Part shown: positions 7,937-16,672 of the stretch, one piece after another | Layout: each line of letters starts with the position of its first letter | How positions within the stretch are numbered: position 1 is the first letter of the stretch | IMG/VR virus record: IMGVR_UViG_3300021185_003040 | Span: 59,788 to 123,787 of that record | Source: a virus | Length of the DNA: 64,000 bases | Direction: 5' to 3' (one strand) | Made by a program: the position numbers and the translations under genes | Notes under the pieces: generated by a model | What the model was told of the DNA's origin: nothing | The model's database searches: none | The model's input: only the letters and a program-made list of their open reading frames with translations

Positions 7937-9016
7937 TTAAACTCGGTTAGGCTTTATTTTATATTTAAATTTACCTTGTGTAATAGAATATATTTGTAAT
8001 TTGCTAGTTTTTCCAGGTAATTTCTTGTAATAGTGAAAAGCTACTATTTCATGATCTTTAGACTCTATAAAAAGGAATGGAGTAGGTATATCTCCTACTG
8101 CTGAAATTACATCGTCTTGTATTTCAGTAAATGTTCTAACGGAAGGCTCAGTCTCTATTATACTTTTAATTTTTTCTGCAGTTTTAGAGTCACTTAGCTT
8201 TCCTAATTCTACGTCATTAAATTTAATTACTAATGCGCCGTTATCTTTATCTCCAGGACCTATTTTAAAATCTCTTTCACTAGAAGAAAGGGCCTGAATA
8301 TCTGTCTTAGTTAAATTTTGAATATGCTTAAATCTTTTTCCACCTACAGTTCCCCATTCATTTATCCAACCTCCACCGGCAGCCATATCTTTACCATCTC
8401 CGTCCGGGTTGATTTCTTCAATATTATATTTTACTGCGTCATATAATGCCGTTAACTTCGGTACATAAGTACTATTAATTCCCTGGTGTTTTGCACCTGT
8501 TCTCCAATTTTGTAACATGCCCTTTGACATTTGAGCTTCTTTTAACTCACATTTACCAAGGGGTGGTTTAATTGGTGACCACCTTTCATTATATAATTCT
8601 AAGTCAGTATCGGCCGCACCTCCACCTATTTTTATATTTTCTACAATATACGCTAGCATTATTTCTCCAGCACCAATTCCATTATCGTCTCTTCCAATAT
8701 TAAACAATTCGTTTGCTTCGCTTTTATTTAACATTAAATATTGAAAAACTACTCCGAATGTATCGTCATCCATTTTAGAAAGCCATAACCTACCATCAGG
8801 TTGTTGTTTAACATCCTGTGTTGAAGTAAACTTAACACCTTGCCATGGACACTTATTCTTTTTAAATGTTCTATTAATTGAATTAAATAAATTCTGTTGG
8901 GCAGCCTTACTGCCGGTTGATGCAACTCCAATATAGGATTCTATAATTAATGCTTCATTTTCAGCATTGGTTTTTGCAGCACTATGTAGTGCTCTTTCAA
9001 AATCGTACCTATCCAT
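7937..9016 (-). CDS. PD-(D/E)XK nuclease-like protein, 359 aa
   Basis: The middle of the protein carries a pattern typical of PD-(D/E)XK nucleases encoded by phages: GAGEIMLAYIV (Glu118), GGGAADTDLEL (Asp136/Asp138) and CELKEAQ (Glu157-x-Lys159). Such enzymes cut DNA using a metal ion held by the Asp and Glu. The N-terminal 30 residues include EALIIESYIGVAS, loosely like the processing sites in neighbouring genes but less convincing. The rest includes a Gly-rich segment (AAGGGWINEWG) and a C-terminal beta-rich region. It overlaps the ligase-NMNAT gene by 8 bases and precedes the 1072-aa polyprotein, so it belongs to the same late unit. The nuclease call rests on motif spacing only; an inactive or structural relative is possible. 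Confidence 0.55.
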   Translation of the reverse strand: MDRYDFERALHSAAKTNAENEALIIESYIGVASTGSKAAQQNLFNSINRTFKKNKCPWQGVKFTSTQDVKQQPDGRLWLSKMDDDTFGVVFQYLMLNKSEANELFNIGRDDNGIGAGEIMLAYIVENIKIGGGAADTDLELYNERWSPIKPPLGKCELKEAQMSKGMLQNWRTGAKHQGINSTYVPKLTALYDAVKYNIEEINPDGDGKDMAAGGGWINEWGTVGGKRFKHIQNLTKTDIQALSSSERDFKIGPGDKDNGALVIKFNDVELGKLSDSKTAEKIKSIIETEPSVRTFTEIQDDVISAVGDIPTPFLFIESKDHEIVAFHYYKKLPGKTSKLQIYSITQGKFKYKIKPNRV

Positions 9017-10880
9017 TGTTTTCTAAAAATTGTTTAAATGTTAATAATGATTCAGTGACTTCATTTGATTCTGAAGCACCTACTGAATCTTCTAATTTTT
9101 TCTTAAGTTCACCATACATTTTATGTAAGGCCTTTGGTGTTGTAGACTTAAATAGTTTTTCATCTCCGTCTAACATTGCATTTCTAACCTGAGTCGCTGA
9201 AATATTATTGTCTGTTCTTGGAATTTCAAATAATCCAAAATCACTCCTAACTCCAAGATCTTCTCTATAAGAATCTTTATTTACTTGGAATCCGTAAGTT
9301 TTCATTCTATCGCTTCCTGTTCCCCATAATACGGGTTCATAAGTTGGTCTCATTGCATTGAACATTGTATCAATACCTCCGGTTGGAATTACAAAGATTT
9401 CTTTTAAGAATGGATATTGTTTTTGAACCGCCTTAAACATATCTAATTGTGTCTTCTCATCATAAGGTCTTTTAAATGCATCTTCCTTTTTCTTATTCTT
9501 TGCTTTTACTAATAAAACAACCACAGGATATCCATTTTCTTTGTGTATAGTTTCTAATACTTTAGCATGTCCAAGTGTAAATGGTTGGAATCTACCAACA
9601 AACATATTTACTAATTCTCCTCCTTGTTCAGGATGATCTACTTTAAGTGCTTCATTTAAATTAACACTTGTCTTTACTTTATTATGTAATATGAAATTAT
9701 TAAAGTCGTATATGGAATTTTCATCGGTATTCTCTACAAATACTTTCTTATCTATAGTTTCTACTATTTGATTTAAATGCTCTAACATTTCTGCATTTAT
9801 GATATCGCTTTCCTTGCTTCTCTTTTTTCTAAAAGAACCTAAAGTTATTTTAAATAATTCTGCAAGTATTTCGTTTTCAACATAAGAAAGAGTGGTCTCG
9901 TTCTTAATGTATTTAGTATTTAGTTTAAAGGAATCTGAATCTGCAAAATCAGCTGATTCAAAGTTAACACCAATAAACTTAGCAGAGTGTTCTTTAACAT
10001 ACGTATTAAACATCACTGACATTAATTCAATATATCTCCAGTCTGCTGTTTCTTCATTTAGTTGAATGTCTTTCATTTCAAATGTAGAAATAAATTCAAT
10101 AAGACCAGCAATAGTAATTTGATACATGTGGCTTGATCTCTTATTTTCACTAACAGTTCTTGTAAAATCTTCTAATTTAAAAGATCTAGATTTTTTCTCA
10201 TCAATAAAAGAAACTATTAATCCGTCAATTTCTACTTCAAAGTCTTCATTTAACGTAGGAGAAATTGCATTTGGATTAAATGTCTTAATCATCTTTTGGG
10301 TAAAAGGTAATCTTGCATCTGTATTTGGATCATAATCAAATGCTTCAGAAAACTCCTTATCTGACATAGATAGAACAGTTATTAATTCTTCTTTTTGCAT
10401 TTGAGATAACATACCATCAAATACAATGCTAGGTCCTTGAACCTCTAATATCTTTGACCATTTATTTAATATAACTGGATCGCTAATTGTTTTTTTAATC
10501 TTACCTGATTCATTCATAGTTTGAATGTGAGTAAGTATTAAATTGTTTTTAGGCAGTTTAGTATATTTATATTCTGACACGTTTAATTCAGGTAAATATT
10601 CAAAACCAAATTTCCAATCATGTGGCATTTGTTCCTTTATACTAGGATCTAGACTTTGGATGTGCTTGACACCTGTTTCATATAAACCTACTATTGTTCT
10701 GTCTATCATGTTCATTCTAGAATCTCCAGATTTGTAATATTCAAATTTAGTCTGGTTTCTTCTAACGTGAAATGAAGCTCCTTGTATTTTTTCAGTTACT
10801 AGAACCCTGCTATTCAACATATCTTGAAATGCATTGATATTAGTTTCCTGAAATACTTGTCTTAGTTTTTTAAGTGCCAT
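9009..10880 (-). CDS. Polynucleotide ligase-like / NMN adenylyltransferase-like fusion, 623 aa
   Basis: The N-terminal half is a ligase-type nucleotidyltransferase: motif I VTEKIQG (Lys31 as the AMP acceptor), motif III FGFEYL (91-96), motif IV EIDGLIVSF (217-225) and motif V around FKLED (234-238). The C-terminal half (about 424-600) is an NMN/nicotinate nucleotide adenylyltransferase fold: VGRFQPFTLGHAK (428-440, the HxGH-type loop with TLGH) and ISATQVR (560-566, the ISxTxxR signature). Between them lies VNLNE/ALK (cut after 410), a perfect prohead-protease-like site. The C-terminus ends SLLTFKQFLENNG, an echo of the shared tag. The two enzymes could repair or use NAD and nucleic acid ends. 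Whether the ligase acts on RNA or DNA cannot be told; separation by proteolysis is inferred. Confidence 0.8.
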   Translation of the reverse strand: MALKKLRQVFQETNINAFQDMLNSRVLVTEKIQGASFHVRRNQTKFEYYKSGDSRMNMIDRTIVGLYETGVKHIQSLDPSIKEQMPHDWKFGFEYLPELNVSEYKYTKLPKNNLILTHIQTMNESGKIKKTISDPVILNKWSKILEVQGPSIVFDGMLSQMQKEELITVLSMSDKEFSEAFDYDPNTDARLPFTQKMIKTFNPNAISPTLNEDFEVEIDGLIVSFIDEKKSRSFKLEDFTRTVSENKRSSHMYQITIAGLIEFISTFEMKDIQLNEETADWRYIELMSVMFNTYVKEHSAKFIGVNFESADFADSDSFKLNTKYIKNETTLSYVENEILAELFKITLGSFRKKRSKESDIINAEMLEHLNQIVETIDKKVFVENTDENSIYDFNNFILHNKVKTSVNLNEALKVDHPEQGGELVNMFVGRFQPFTLGHAKVLETIHKENGYPVVVLLVKAKNKKKEDAFKRPYDEKTQLDMFKAVQKQYPFLKEIFVIPTGGIDTMFNAMRPTYEPVLWGTGSDRMKTYGFQVNKDSYREDLGVRSDFGLFEIPRTDNNISATQVRNAMLDGDEKLFKSTTPKALHKMYGELKKKLEDSVGASESNEVTESLLTFKQFLENNG

Positions 10881-10890
10881 ATTATATTAT

Positions 10891-12261
10891 TTATCTTCCG
10901 TACTTTATGATTCCCATCAGCTGATTGATAGCAGCAAAAGTACCTGTTAGTTTCATAGTCTTTCCTTTATATACAAAAACTATTCCTTCAGTTGGTATGA
11001 TAGATTCTACTCCTCCAATTCTATCTAATCTCTCTAGTTCTTTCATTACCTTTTCGATCTGAGTAACGCTTCCATCTTTTTTGATCTTTTCAGATTCTGA
11101 TCTAATTTGATTATGTAGTCTTTGCATCTCTTTGTCTGGATTTGCAGCTACAAAATTAGAAGCATTCATAAGAATTATAGACCCTAGTTCTAAAAATAAA
11201 TCTTCAAACGGTCTAATGTTTTCTTTATATTTCTTTTTAACATCTTCTTTGTCAAATTTCTTAACAGAAGCAGCTTCATCTTTTCCTATCTCCTTTGCAA
11301 GTGATCTCATATTTAAAGACTTTTTATCTCCATAAGCCCATCTTAATAATAAACCTTCCTTATAGTCTTGTTGTAAATCGGGGAAATTTGCATCTATTGT
11401 TTCTCTCCACCACATTTCATGATATCTAGAAACTTCGTCACCGTCTGTTAAGTTATAACGATCTCTTAATTTTTCAATCTGCTTTATAAATTTAGCTTGA
11501 TTTTTATCAAAATTAATATCTTTACCTAGTTTTAAAATCTGAGGAGGAATTATTGTAAATGTCTTTTGAACATCGGCATCTACTTCCTTTAAAGCTTTGA
11601 CTAATTCTCCTGCTATTTTTCTAGATCCTGTAATATTACCATTCCCATCAGTTTCTTGAATATCGTGAAATTGAAGAACATCTCTTTCGTAATAGATTAC
11701 ATTTGGGTTTTTAGAATAGATTAATTCTATATTTATAAAATCTTTACCGTCATTAAATATGGACTGATCTTTAATTTTTGGAAGAGCTTCATTTAGATCT
11801 TTAGCTGCAAACACGTATGTTTCTCGCACTAAAGGTACCTCATGCTTTTCAAACATTTCTATAATACCGTCTAAATCAACGGGACTAATTAATTGACCTT
11901 TATTTCTAGAAAACATCGTAACTCCGTTTTTTACGGTTGCTAATAGATTTTGACCGTCTGTTTTTTCAGTGGCTACCTCTTCAAAGTTTAATTCTCCTTG
12001 AAGACCAGACGTTACGATCTTTTTAAAATCTGCGAATGTTAAATCTTTTTCATCGAAAGGATGAGACATGTGACCAGCTGCACCGCCTTCTAAGATTAAT
12101 TCTTCTTTAAGTGTATTGTATTTTTCAACGATATATTCATCAAATGATAAAACTTTACTCTTATTTTCACTCATATAATGTGCAACATATTCCTCTCTGG
12201 TCATGCCATGTGCATCTGCGTGATGTTGAATAAAATCTACGAAGTTGTTATTTAGTTCCAT
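10891..12261 (-). CDS. ATP-dependent ligase-like nucleotidyltransferase with N-terminal propeptide, 456 aa
   Basis: The catalytic lysine motif is VATEKTDGQN (Lys100-x-Asp-Gly), followed by a FSRNKGQ strand, a motif III-like FINIELIY, a motif IV-like EGIVFVYKG near the C-terminus and motif V KTMKLTG. This is the arrangement of the RNA/DNA ligase superfamily, which seals nucleic acid ends through a lysyl-AMP intermediate. Residues 1-58 look like a removable leader: a tag-like KVLSFDEYIVEK (36-47) then ELILE/GGAAGH, a prohead-protease-like site after Glu58. It lies 10 bases before the second ligase-like gene, so the phage makes two in tandem. Substrate unknown; packaging into the head is inferred from the leader. 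Confidence 0.72.
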   Translation of the reverse strand: MELNNNFVDFIQHHADAHGMTREEYVAHYMSENKSKVLSFDEYIVEKYNTLKEELILEGGAAGHMSHPFDEKDLTFADFKKIVTSGLQGELNFEEVATEKTDGQNLLATVKNGVTMFSRNKGQLISPVDLDGIIEMFEKHEVPLVRETYVFAAKDLNEALPKIKDQSIFNDGKDFINIELIYSKNPNVIYYERDVLQFHDIQETDGNGNITGSRKIAGELVKALKEVDADVQKTFTIIPPQILKLGKDINFDKNQAKFIKQIEKLRDRYNLTDGDEVSRYHEMWWRETIDANFPDLQQDYKEGLLLRWAYGDKKSLNMRSLAKEIGKDEAASVKKFDKEDVKKKYKENIRPFEDLFLELGSIILMNASNFVAANPDKEMQRLHNQIRSESEKIKKDGSVTQIEKVMKELERLDRIGGVESIIPTEGIVFVYKGKTMKLTGTFAAINQLMGIIKYGR

Positions 12262-12280
12262 GTATATAGCTAATATAATT

Positions 12281-12310
12281 AAAAAACTTGACCCGGAAAA
12301 ATCCAGGTCA
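12281..12310 (-). terminator. Rho-independent terminator after the 708-aa gene
   Basis: An 8-base-pair stem with one G-U pair (12289-12296 with 12303-12310) and a 6-base loop are followed on the minus strand by six T (12281-12286). It lies between the stop of the 708-aa gene and the start of the 456-aa ligase-like gene. Confidence 0.75.
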
Positions 12311-12328
12311 GTTTATTTTTATTTTTTA

Positions 12329-14455
12329 TTATAAATATCTATCGATAAATTCTTCTTTGCTACCAACAAATGATCTAGTCTTTGGGCCAAAAAGAACAAT
12401 TTCAGCACCTTTTGATTTAAGCCAATCTGCGACTTTTTGAGCTTTTTTCTTATCAGCTGATAACCATACTGTGTCAAATTCAGAACCGTGAGACCTTTGC
12501 ATTACAATACCTCCTTTTTCATTTGTAAATTTAAACTTATCTCCAAGAGCAACACTTACTTTAATATTTTTATCAAAATTCTTTTTATGATTCTTAAAAG
12601 AATATGCTAAAGCACCTGAGTAACTTTTAGTGTCAGTTGTAAATTCATCTAAAGATGTAGTAGTACCTTCATAAATATTTGATTCAAATGCTGGAACTAA
12701 TCCAGTTTCTCCGTAGATATCTGCCATCATCCATTTTTTAGAACCTTCATCCCATAAATAAACGAATTCTGCACCACCTTCGTAATTTGCATCTTTAATA
12801 TATTTGTTAATATTCTTAACATTACCTTTCATCAGATTAACATCTCCGCCATAGAAATTAATTTTCTTAACGTCTTTATCTAAACCTGAATTATCTCCAT
12901 TTTTAAGAACAAAATCTACATTTTTACCACTTTTAAAGGTTGATTTAATAATAGGCAACATGTTTTCAGGATATGAATCATAGTGAGTATATACTGAAGT
13001 AATATTTCCTTTCTTGTCTATTTTACCAAATTGACCTCTAGTTCCTTCATTAATTACATAATTGATTACTTCGTTAAATTTAGATTCTTTTAAAGAAATT
13101 TCTTCTTCAGTTAATTGAAACTTAACTGATTCTTCTACTGCGTTAAATCCTGCTAATAATTTTTCAGCAAGTTTAGATTCACCAATAGATTCTAAATATA
13201 GAGCAGTGCCTTCAGCAACTCCAATACCTGACCATCCGGCAGCATTTGAAATTCTAGAATAATACTCATCTAATATCTGTGATATTTTCTTTGCTCCTAC
13301 TATAATAGCTTGTTTACCAAGAGTTAAAGGATTAACAGTAACACTTCCTAATCTTCCTTTGATAATTTTTTCAGTAGCTGTTCTTTCTCTATGGAAATTA
13401 GCATCAGTTAATGCTTCAGCATAAATATATTTAATAGCTCCTAAGTGAGAAATTTTATCAGCTGTTAAGCTTCCTAGTTCTGCAAATATTTTATTGTATT
13501 GAGTTAATACTTTCTTTGCATCTCTTTTATATTTAATATCTAAGGCCTCATTCATTAATGATTCTCCTAATCCCCAGTAATTTGCGTAATCGTATTCAAC
13601 TGGGAATATACCTAAATCACCTTCATCACCTTCTTCACTTTTAACAATTTTAGCAAGATAGTAATCTCCCTTTGCAGTATCTTCATATCCGTATGAATCT
13701 GCATCTGATCCCATTTCTTTTTTAAATTGTTTTGATATCTTTCTCCAATTATCGATAGCGATTATTTCAACTTCACTTCCAATTGAATTTTCAGTAGTAT
13801 CTCCTACTTTAAATTTAGCTTTTTCAGTAACTAAAGATTCTGAAAATTCTTCAATATGTTCCATATCGATTTCATCTTCTCCCTTTAATTCTTTTTGTAC
13901 TTCTTTAGACTTTACTAATTTTGAAAGATCTTTCATAGTGATTTCTCCATCAATGAAGTCAGCTAGTATATAGTATTGATTAGCAGAAAGTCCTTCACTG
14001 TCTCTAAAATCACCAATTTCTTCAATTGCTGCTTTAGTAACGGTCTTAGCTTCAGTAATCACTGATTCGCTTAATGAATTTCTTAGACCACAGTGTACGC
14101 ATTCTACCGTTCCGTCCTTGTCAATTTGCTTATATAAATGTCCTTTTTTATTAGTACATTTTGGTTCGTCTGATTCAGTAACTTCTTCTGATGCAGTAAC
14201 CTCTTCTACCTCTACTTCTATTTCAGCGATTTCTTCTTCTGAAACATCTCCAAATATTTTTGAGATAATTGATTCTTTCTGATCTTCTTCTAAACCTTCG
14301 AAAGAAGTTAATCCTAATTCATCTAGAATAGCAGCTATTTTACCAACTGATTCTTGTCTTTTTAAATTGTTTTCTTCTCTAAGTTTACTAACAGATTCCT
14401 GTTTTCTAATCTCTGTAAACGATTTAAATGAAGAAATTTTATTAACTTTTGCCAT
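12329..14455 (-). CDS. Multi-module tagged polyprotein with a zinc-ribbon-like segment, 708 aa
   Basis: The N-terminus holds KISSFKSFTEIRK, a variant of the shared tag, followed by a long acidic helical region. A compact C-x19-C-x2-C segment (Cys100, Cys119, Cys122, with His106 and His121 nearby) could bind zinc. Protease-like sites are LSESVITE/A (after 135), SESLVTE/K (211), GESLMNE/A (303), YVINE/G (470) and FESNIYE/G (596). They would cut the protein into six pieces of 75-170 residues. The last piece (597-708) is basic and ends in a compact alpha/beta region. I recognise no enzyme. A GATATATA element lies 34 bases upstream and a terminator follows, so it may form its own unit. Processing is inferred. 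Confidence 0.78.
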   Translation of the reverse strand: MAKVNKISSFKSFTEIRKQESVSKLREENNLKRQESVGKIAAILDELGLTSFEGLEEDQKESIISKIFGDVSEEEIAEIEVEVEEVTASEEVTESDEPKCTNKKGHLYKQIDKDGTVECVHCGLRNSLSESVITEAKTVTKAAIEEIGDFRDSEGLSANQYYILADFIDGEITMKDLSKLVKSKEVQKELKGEDEIDMEHIEEFSESLVTEKAKFKVGDTTENSIGSEVEIIAIDNWRKISKQFKKEMGSDADSYGYEDTAKGDYYLAKIVKSEEGDEGDLGIFPVEYDYANYWGLGESLMNEALDIKYKRDAKKVLTQYNKIFAELGSLTADKISHLGAIKYIYAEALTDANFHRERTATEKIIKGRLGSVTVNPLTLGKQAIIVGAKKISQILDEYYSRISNAAGWSGIGVAEGTALYLESIGESKLAEKLLAGFNAVEESVKFQLTEEEISLKESKFNEVINYVINEGTRGQFGKIDKKGNITSVYTHYDSYPENMLPIIKSTFKSGKNVDFVLKNGDNSGLDKDVKKINFYGGDVNLMKGNVKNINKYIKDANYEGGAEFVYLWDEGSKKWMMADIYGETGLVPAFESNIYEGTTTSLDEFTTDTKSYSGALAYSFKNHKKNFDKNIKVSVALGDKFKFTNEKGGIVMQRSHGSEFDTVWLSADKKKAQKVADWLKSKGAEIVLFGPKTRSFVGSKEEFIDRYL

Positions 14456-14487
14456 TTTTAATGTTTATTTAATTTAGTTTCGTTATT

Positions 14488-15996
14488 CTATATATCTCCG
14501 TCAAATTTGACTTTCTTAATACTATACTCAAATTTCTCTTGTTTATAAATTTTTTGTCTAGCTTTACTGTGTTTGTATAGGTAATTGTCCCATTCGTCGG
14601 TTCTAATGTCATCTACAAAATCGATAATTAATACAGCTTCTTTAGACTCATGCTGCCTTAGACCTCTACCAATTGACTGCCTGATGATCACCTCGGACTT
14701 AAATGACTCTGTAAAGAATATATTGTGTATTTTCTTAATGGAAATTCCAGTAGAAAATGTACCATAACTAGCTACAATAACTACTTCATCTCCTGCTTCC
14801 ATTTTCTTCTTATATTCTTCTCTAATATCTTTATCAGTTCCTCCATCTACATAAAAAACTCTTTTATCTGAGTTTTGGCGAAGTTGTTCGTATATTTTTT
14901 TACCATGTTCTATCCTATGAAACAGAACCAGAGAGTTTCTAGGAACCTTGCCAACGACATTACATATAAAATTAAGTCTACCAAAAGAATTAATAATGTA
15001 ATTTTGTTCTAGTTGAAAAACATCCTTCCTATCATACTTATTAAATGCTAATTCTTCAAATGCCTTTTTGGCGGAATCAGGTGCGTAATTCATTTCAATT
15101 ACCTTTACTTTACATTTAGCGATGTGACCCTGGCTCTGTAAAAATGCAGCCTTAACTTCGCTAATTACAGGACCCGTTTGACTCATTAGTGTTAACTTGT
15201 CTAAAGATCCATCTTTGGGAATTGTACCCGATAAACCATACTTATATTTTGCGTTAGTGCATTTTTGTAATATAGTCTTAATAGAATTAGATTTCGCCTT
15301 ATGGGTTTCATCTACGATAACAGCGTCGAACTGTTGAAAGTATTCTTTGGGCTTTTTAACTAGGGATTGATATGTACCTATTACTACATTCCGGTCTGAC
15401 TTTATTTTCTGACCAGCATATATTTGTTGTATCTTTAGTTTTATTCTATTCTTATTATTGTATTCGTGGAAATCTTCATGAGCCTGTACAACTAAAGAAA
15501 CATTAGGAACTATAAATAGTATTTTCTCTGCTCTTTCTTTTTCTAACATATAAGCTACTGTTAAAAAGCTAATAAGTGTTTTTCCAGCAGACGTTGCTAA
15601 TTCAGCTAAACATCTCCTAAACTTTAGGATATTAAATGCAGTTTCTATTTGATAATCCCTTGGAACAAATTTGCTACCCTCAAAAAATTCTAAAGCCCAT
15701 GCTTCAAATGATTCGGCTCCTATGTTTCTATCAAATAGTCTTTGAATTCCATTAAGTTTAAGATCAAACTTATATTCCTTGCAAATAAGCATAACGTATC
15801 GCCAAAGACCAGCGGGAATCCACTTATCGTCTTTGATATATGAAACATATCCGTCCCATATTCCTTTCTTGACTAAAGGATTAAATCTCCAACTATCAAT
15901 TCTTTTAGTTAAAGATATTTTAATCTGCTCTAGTTCAAGTTCCTCTGCTTCATCAATTCGTAAGAATTGATTATCATCCGTTAGAGTTAAAATCAA
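14488..15996 (-). CDS. uvsW: UvsW-type ATP-dependent DNA/RNA helicase
   Basis: At 502 residues the protein has the length of T4 UvsW. It carries superfamily 2 helicase motifs in order: LATSAGKT (Walker A, 133-140), VDETHKAK (motif II, 228-235), GLSGTIP (254-260), VASYGTFSTGI and QSIGRGLRQH (motif VI). The VASYG-FSTGIS stretch is nearly identical to T4 UvsW. UvsW unwinds R-loops and branched structures, driving the switch from origin-based to recombination-based replication and fork rescue. The frame has a stop two codons upstream of a TTG at 15994-15996, so TTG is the only plausible start; a nearby ATG is out of frame. It follows uvsY by 17 bases, as part of the recombination block. Confidence 0.95.
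   Translation of the reverse strand: MILTLTDDNQFLRIDEAEELELEQIKISLTKRIDSWRFNPLVKKGIWDGYVSYIKDDKWIPAGLWRYVMLICKEYKFDLKLNGIQRLFDRNIGAESFEAWALEFFEGSKFVPRDYQIETAFNILKFRRCLAELATSAGKTLISFLTVAYMLEKERAEKILFIVPNVSLVVQAHEDFHEYNNKNRIKLKIQQIYAGQKIKSDRNVVIGTYQSLVKKPKEYFQQFDAVIVDETHKAKSNSIKTILQKCTNAKYKYGLSGTIPKDGSLDKLTLMSQTGPVISEVKAAFLQSQGHIAKCKVKVIEMNYAPDSAKKAFEELAFNKYDRKDVFQLEQNYIINSFGRLNFICNVVGKVPRNSLVLFHRIEHGKKIYEQLRQNSDKRVFYVDGGTDKDIREEYKKKMEAGDEVVIVASYGTFSTGISIKKIHNIFFTESFKSEVIIRQSIGRGLRQHESKEAVLIIDFVDDIRTDEWDNYLYKHSKARQKIYKQEKFEYSIKKVKFDGDI
14489..14496 (-). promoter_or_regulatory. Candidate late promoter element GATATATA
   Basis: Minus-strand AGATATATAG overlaps the last codons and stop of uvsW (GAT ATA TAG) and lies 34 bases before the start of the 708-aa polyprotein gene. 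It has the same sequence and orientation as the other copies. Confidence 0.45.
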
Positions 15997-16013
15997 TTTT
16001 CATTTAACTTTTT

Positions 16014-16448
16014 TTACAGTCTCGAAATATCAAGGCGATTCTTTATTGCAAAGCCCATATTGTCGAGAGTTTTTACTGAGCCTTCAATAAAGGCCTTTTG
16101 GCTTTCAAGTAAATCCAAAATTTGCTTATCGTCTGAAAGATCTGCATCAATAAAACGTTCTCTTTGTTTATCTGTTATCTTATAATCAAACTTATAATAT
16201 TCAATCCATTTTTGTTTATATAACTTGTCTACTGTTCCTTTCTGCGTTCTAATTTTACCACCAATGGTTGCTAAATTTTCAACTAATATTTGCCTATAAC
16301 TTAATGTGTATGCGCTAACATCTTCTAGGTTAATACCTTCTTTTAAGTTTTCAGTAAGTTCTTTAATCTTTAAAGTCCATTCTGATCTTTGTTTTGCTAA
16401 ATATTCGTCTAATTGTACAATCTTAGATTTGTTTGATTGTTCTGCCAT
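16014..16448 (-). CDS. uvsY: UvsY-like recombination mediator
   Basis: The 144-residue protein is close to T4 UvsY in length (137). Its C-terminal half aligns with UvsY in pattern: an Asp-Lys-rich stretch, a long helix (DLLESQKAFIEGSVKTLDNM) and the GFAIKN signature near the end, where T4 has GFAIKH. UvsY helps the UvsX recombinase replace gp32 on single-stranded DNA during strand exchange. The N-terminal half is a basic helix. It lies directly upstream of uvsW and downstream of the primase and a small gene, matching a recombination operon. No uvsX gene is seen in the window. The call rests on length, the C-terminal motif and context. Confidence 0.78.
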   Translation of the reverse strand: MAEQSNKSKIVQLDEYLAKQRSEWTLKIKELTENLKEGINLEDVSAYTLSYRQILVENLATIGGKIRTQKGTVDKLYKQKWIEYYKFDYKITDKQRERFIDADLSDDKQILDLLESQKAFIEGSVKTLDNMGFAIKNRLDISRL

Positions 16449-16459
16449 GTGGTGTTTTT

Positions 16460-16672
16460 TTAGAATAATGAGTTGTTATTAGTATTCTTCTTAATATAAA
16501 CTTGACTCTTAAATTTTTTCTTATATTTAGGAGTTATTTTAATTTCTTTTTCATCATGTGATAAATCAGCGGCTGCAAACCCAATAATCATTTTTAGATT
16601 TTTGTGTCTTTTTCCATCTTCTTCGAATTGATCTAATTCGTCGTTTACCATTTGTACGTAATCGTCTATCAT
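16460..16672 (-). CDS. Small hypothetical protein between primase and uvsY, 70 aa
   Basis: I do not recognise it. It has an acidic N-terminal helix (residues 1-22), a short hydrophobic strand (MIIGFAAADL) and a very basic C-terminal half (TPKYKKKFKSQVYIKK). The start codon overlaps the primase stop as ATGA, indicating translational coupling. It lies 11 bases before uvsY. Its basic tail and place among replication genes suggest nucleic acid or replisome contact, but that is only inference. Confidence 0.6.
   Translation of the reverse strand: MIDDYVQMVNDELDQFEEDGKRHKNLKMIIGFAAADLSHDEKEIKITPKYKKKFKSQVYIKKNTNNNSLF

Noticed and set aside
11790-11815. DLNEALPK inside the 456-aa ligase-like protein as a cut site
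   Set aside because: It falls within the ligase core between motifs I and III, where a cut would destroy the enzyme; LNEA is short enough to occur by chance.
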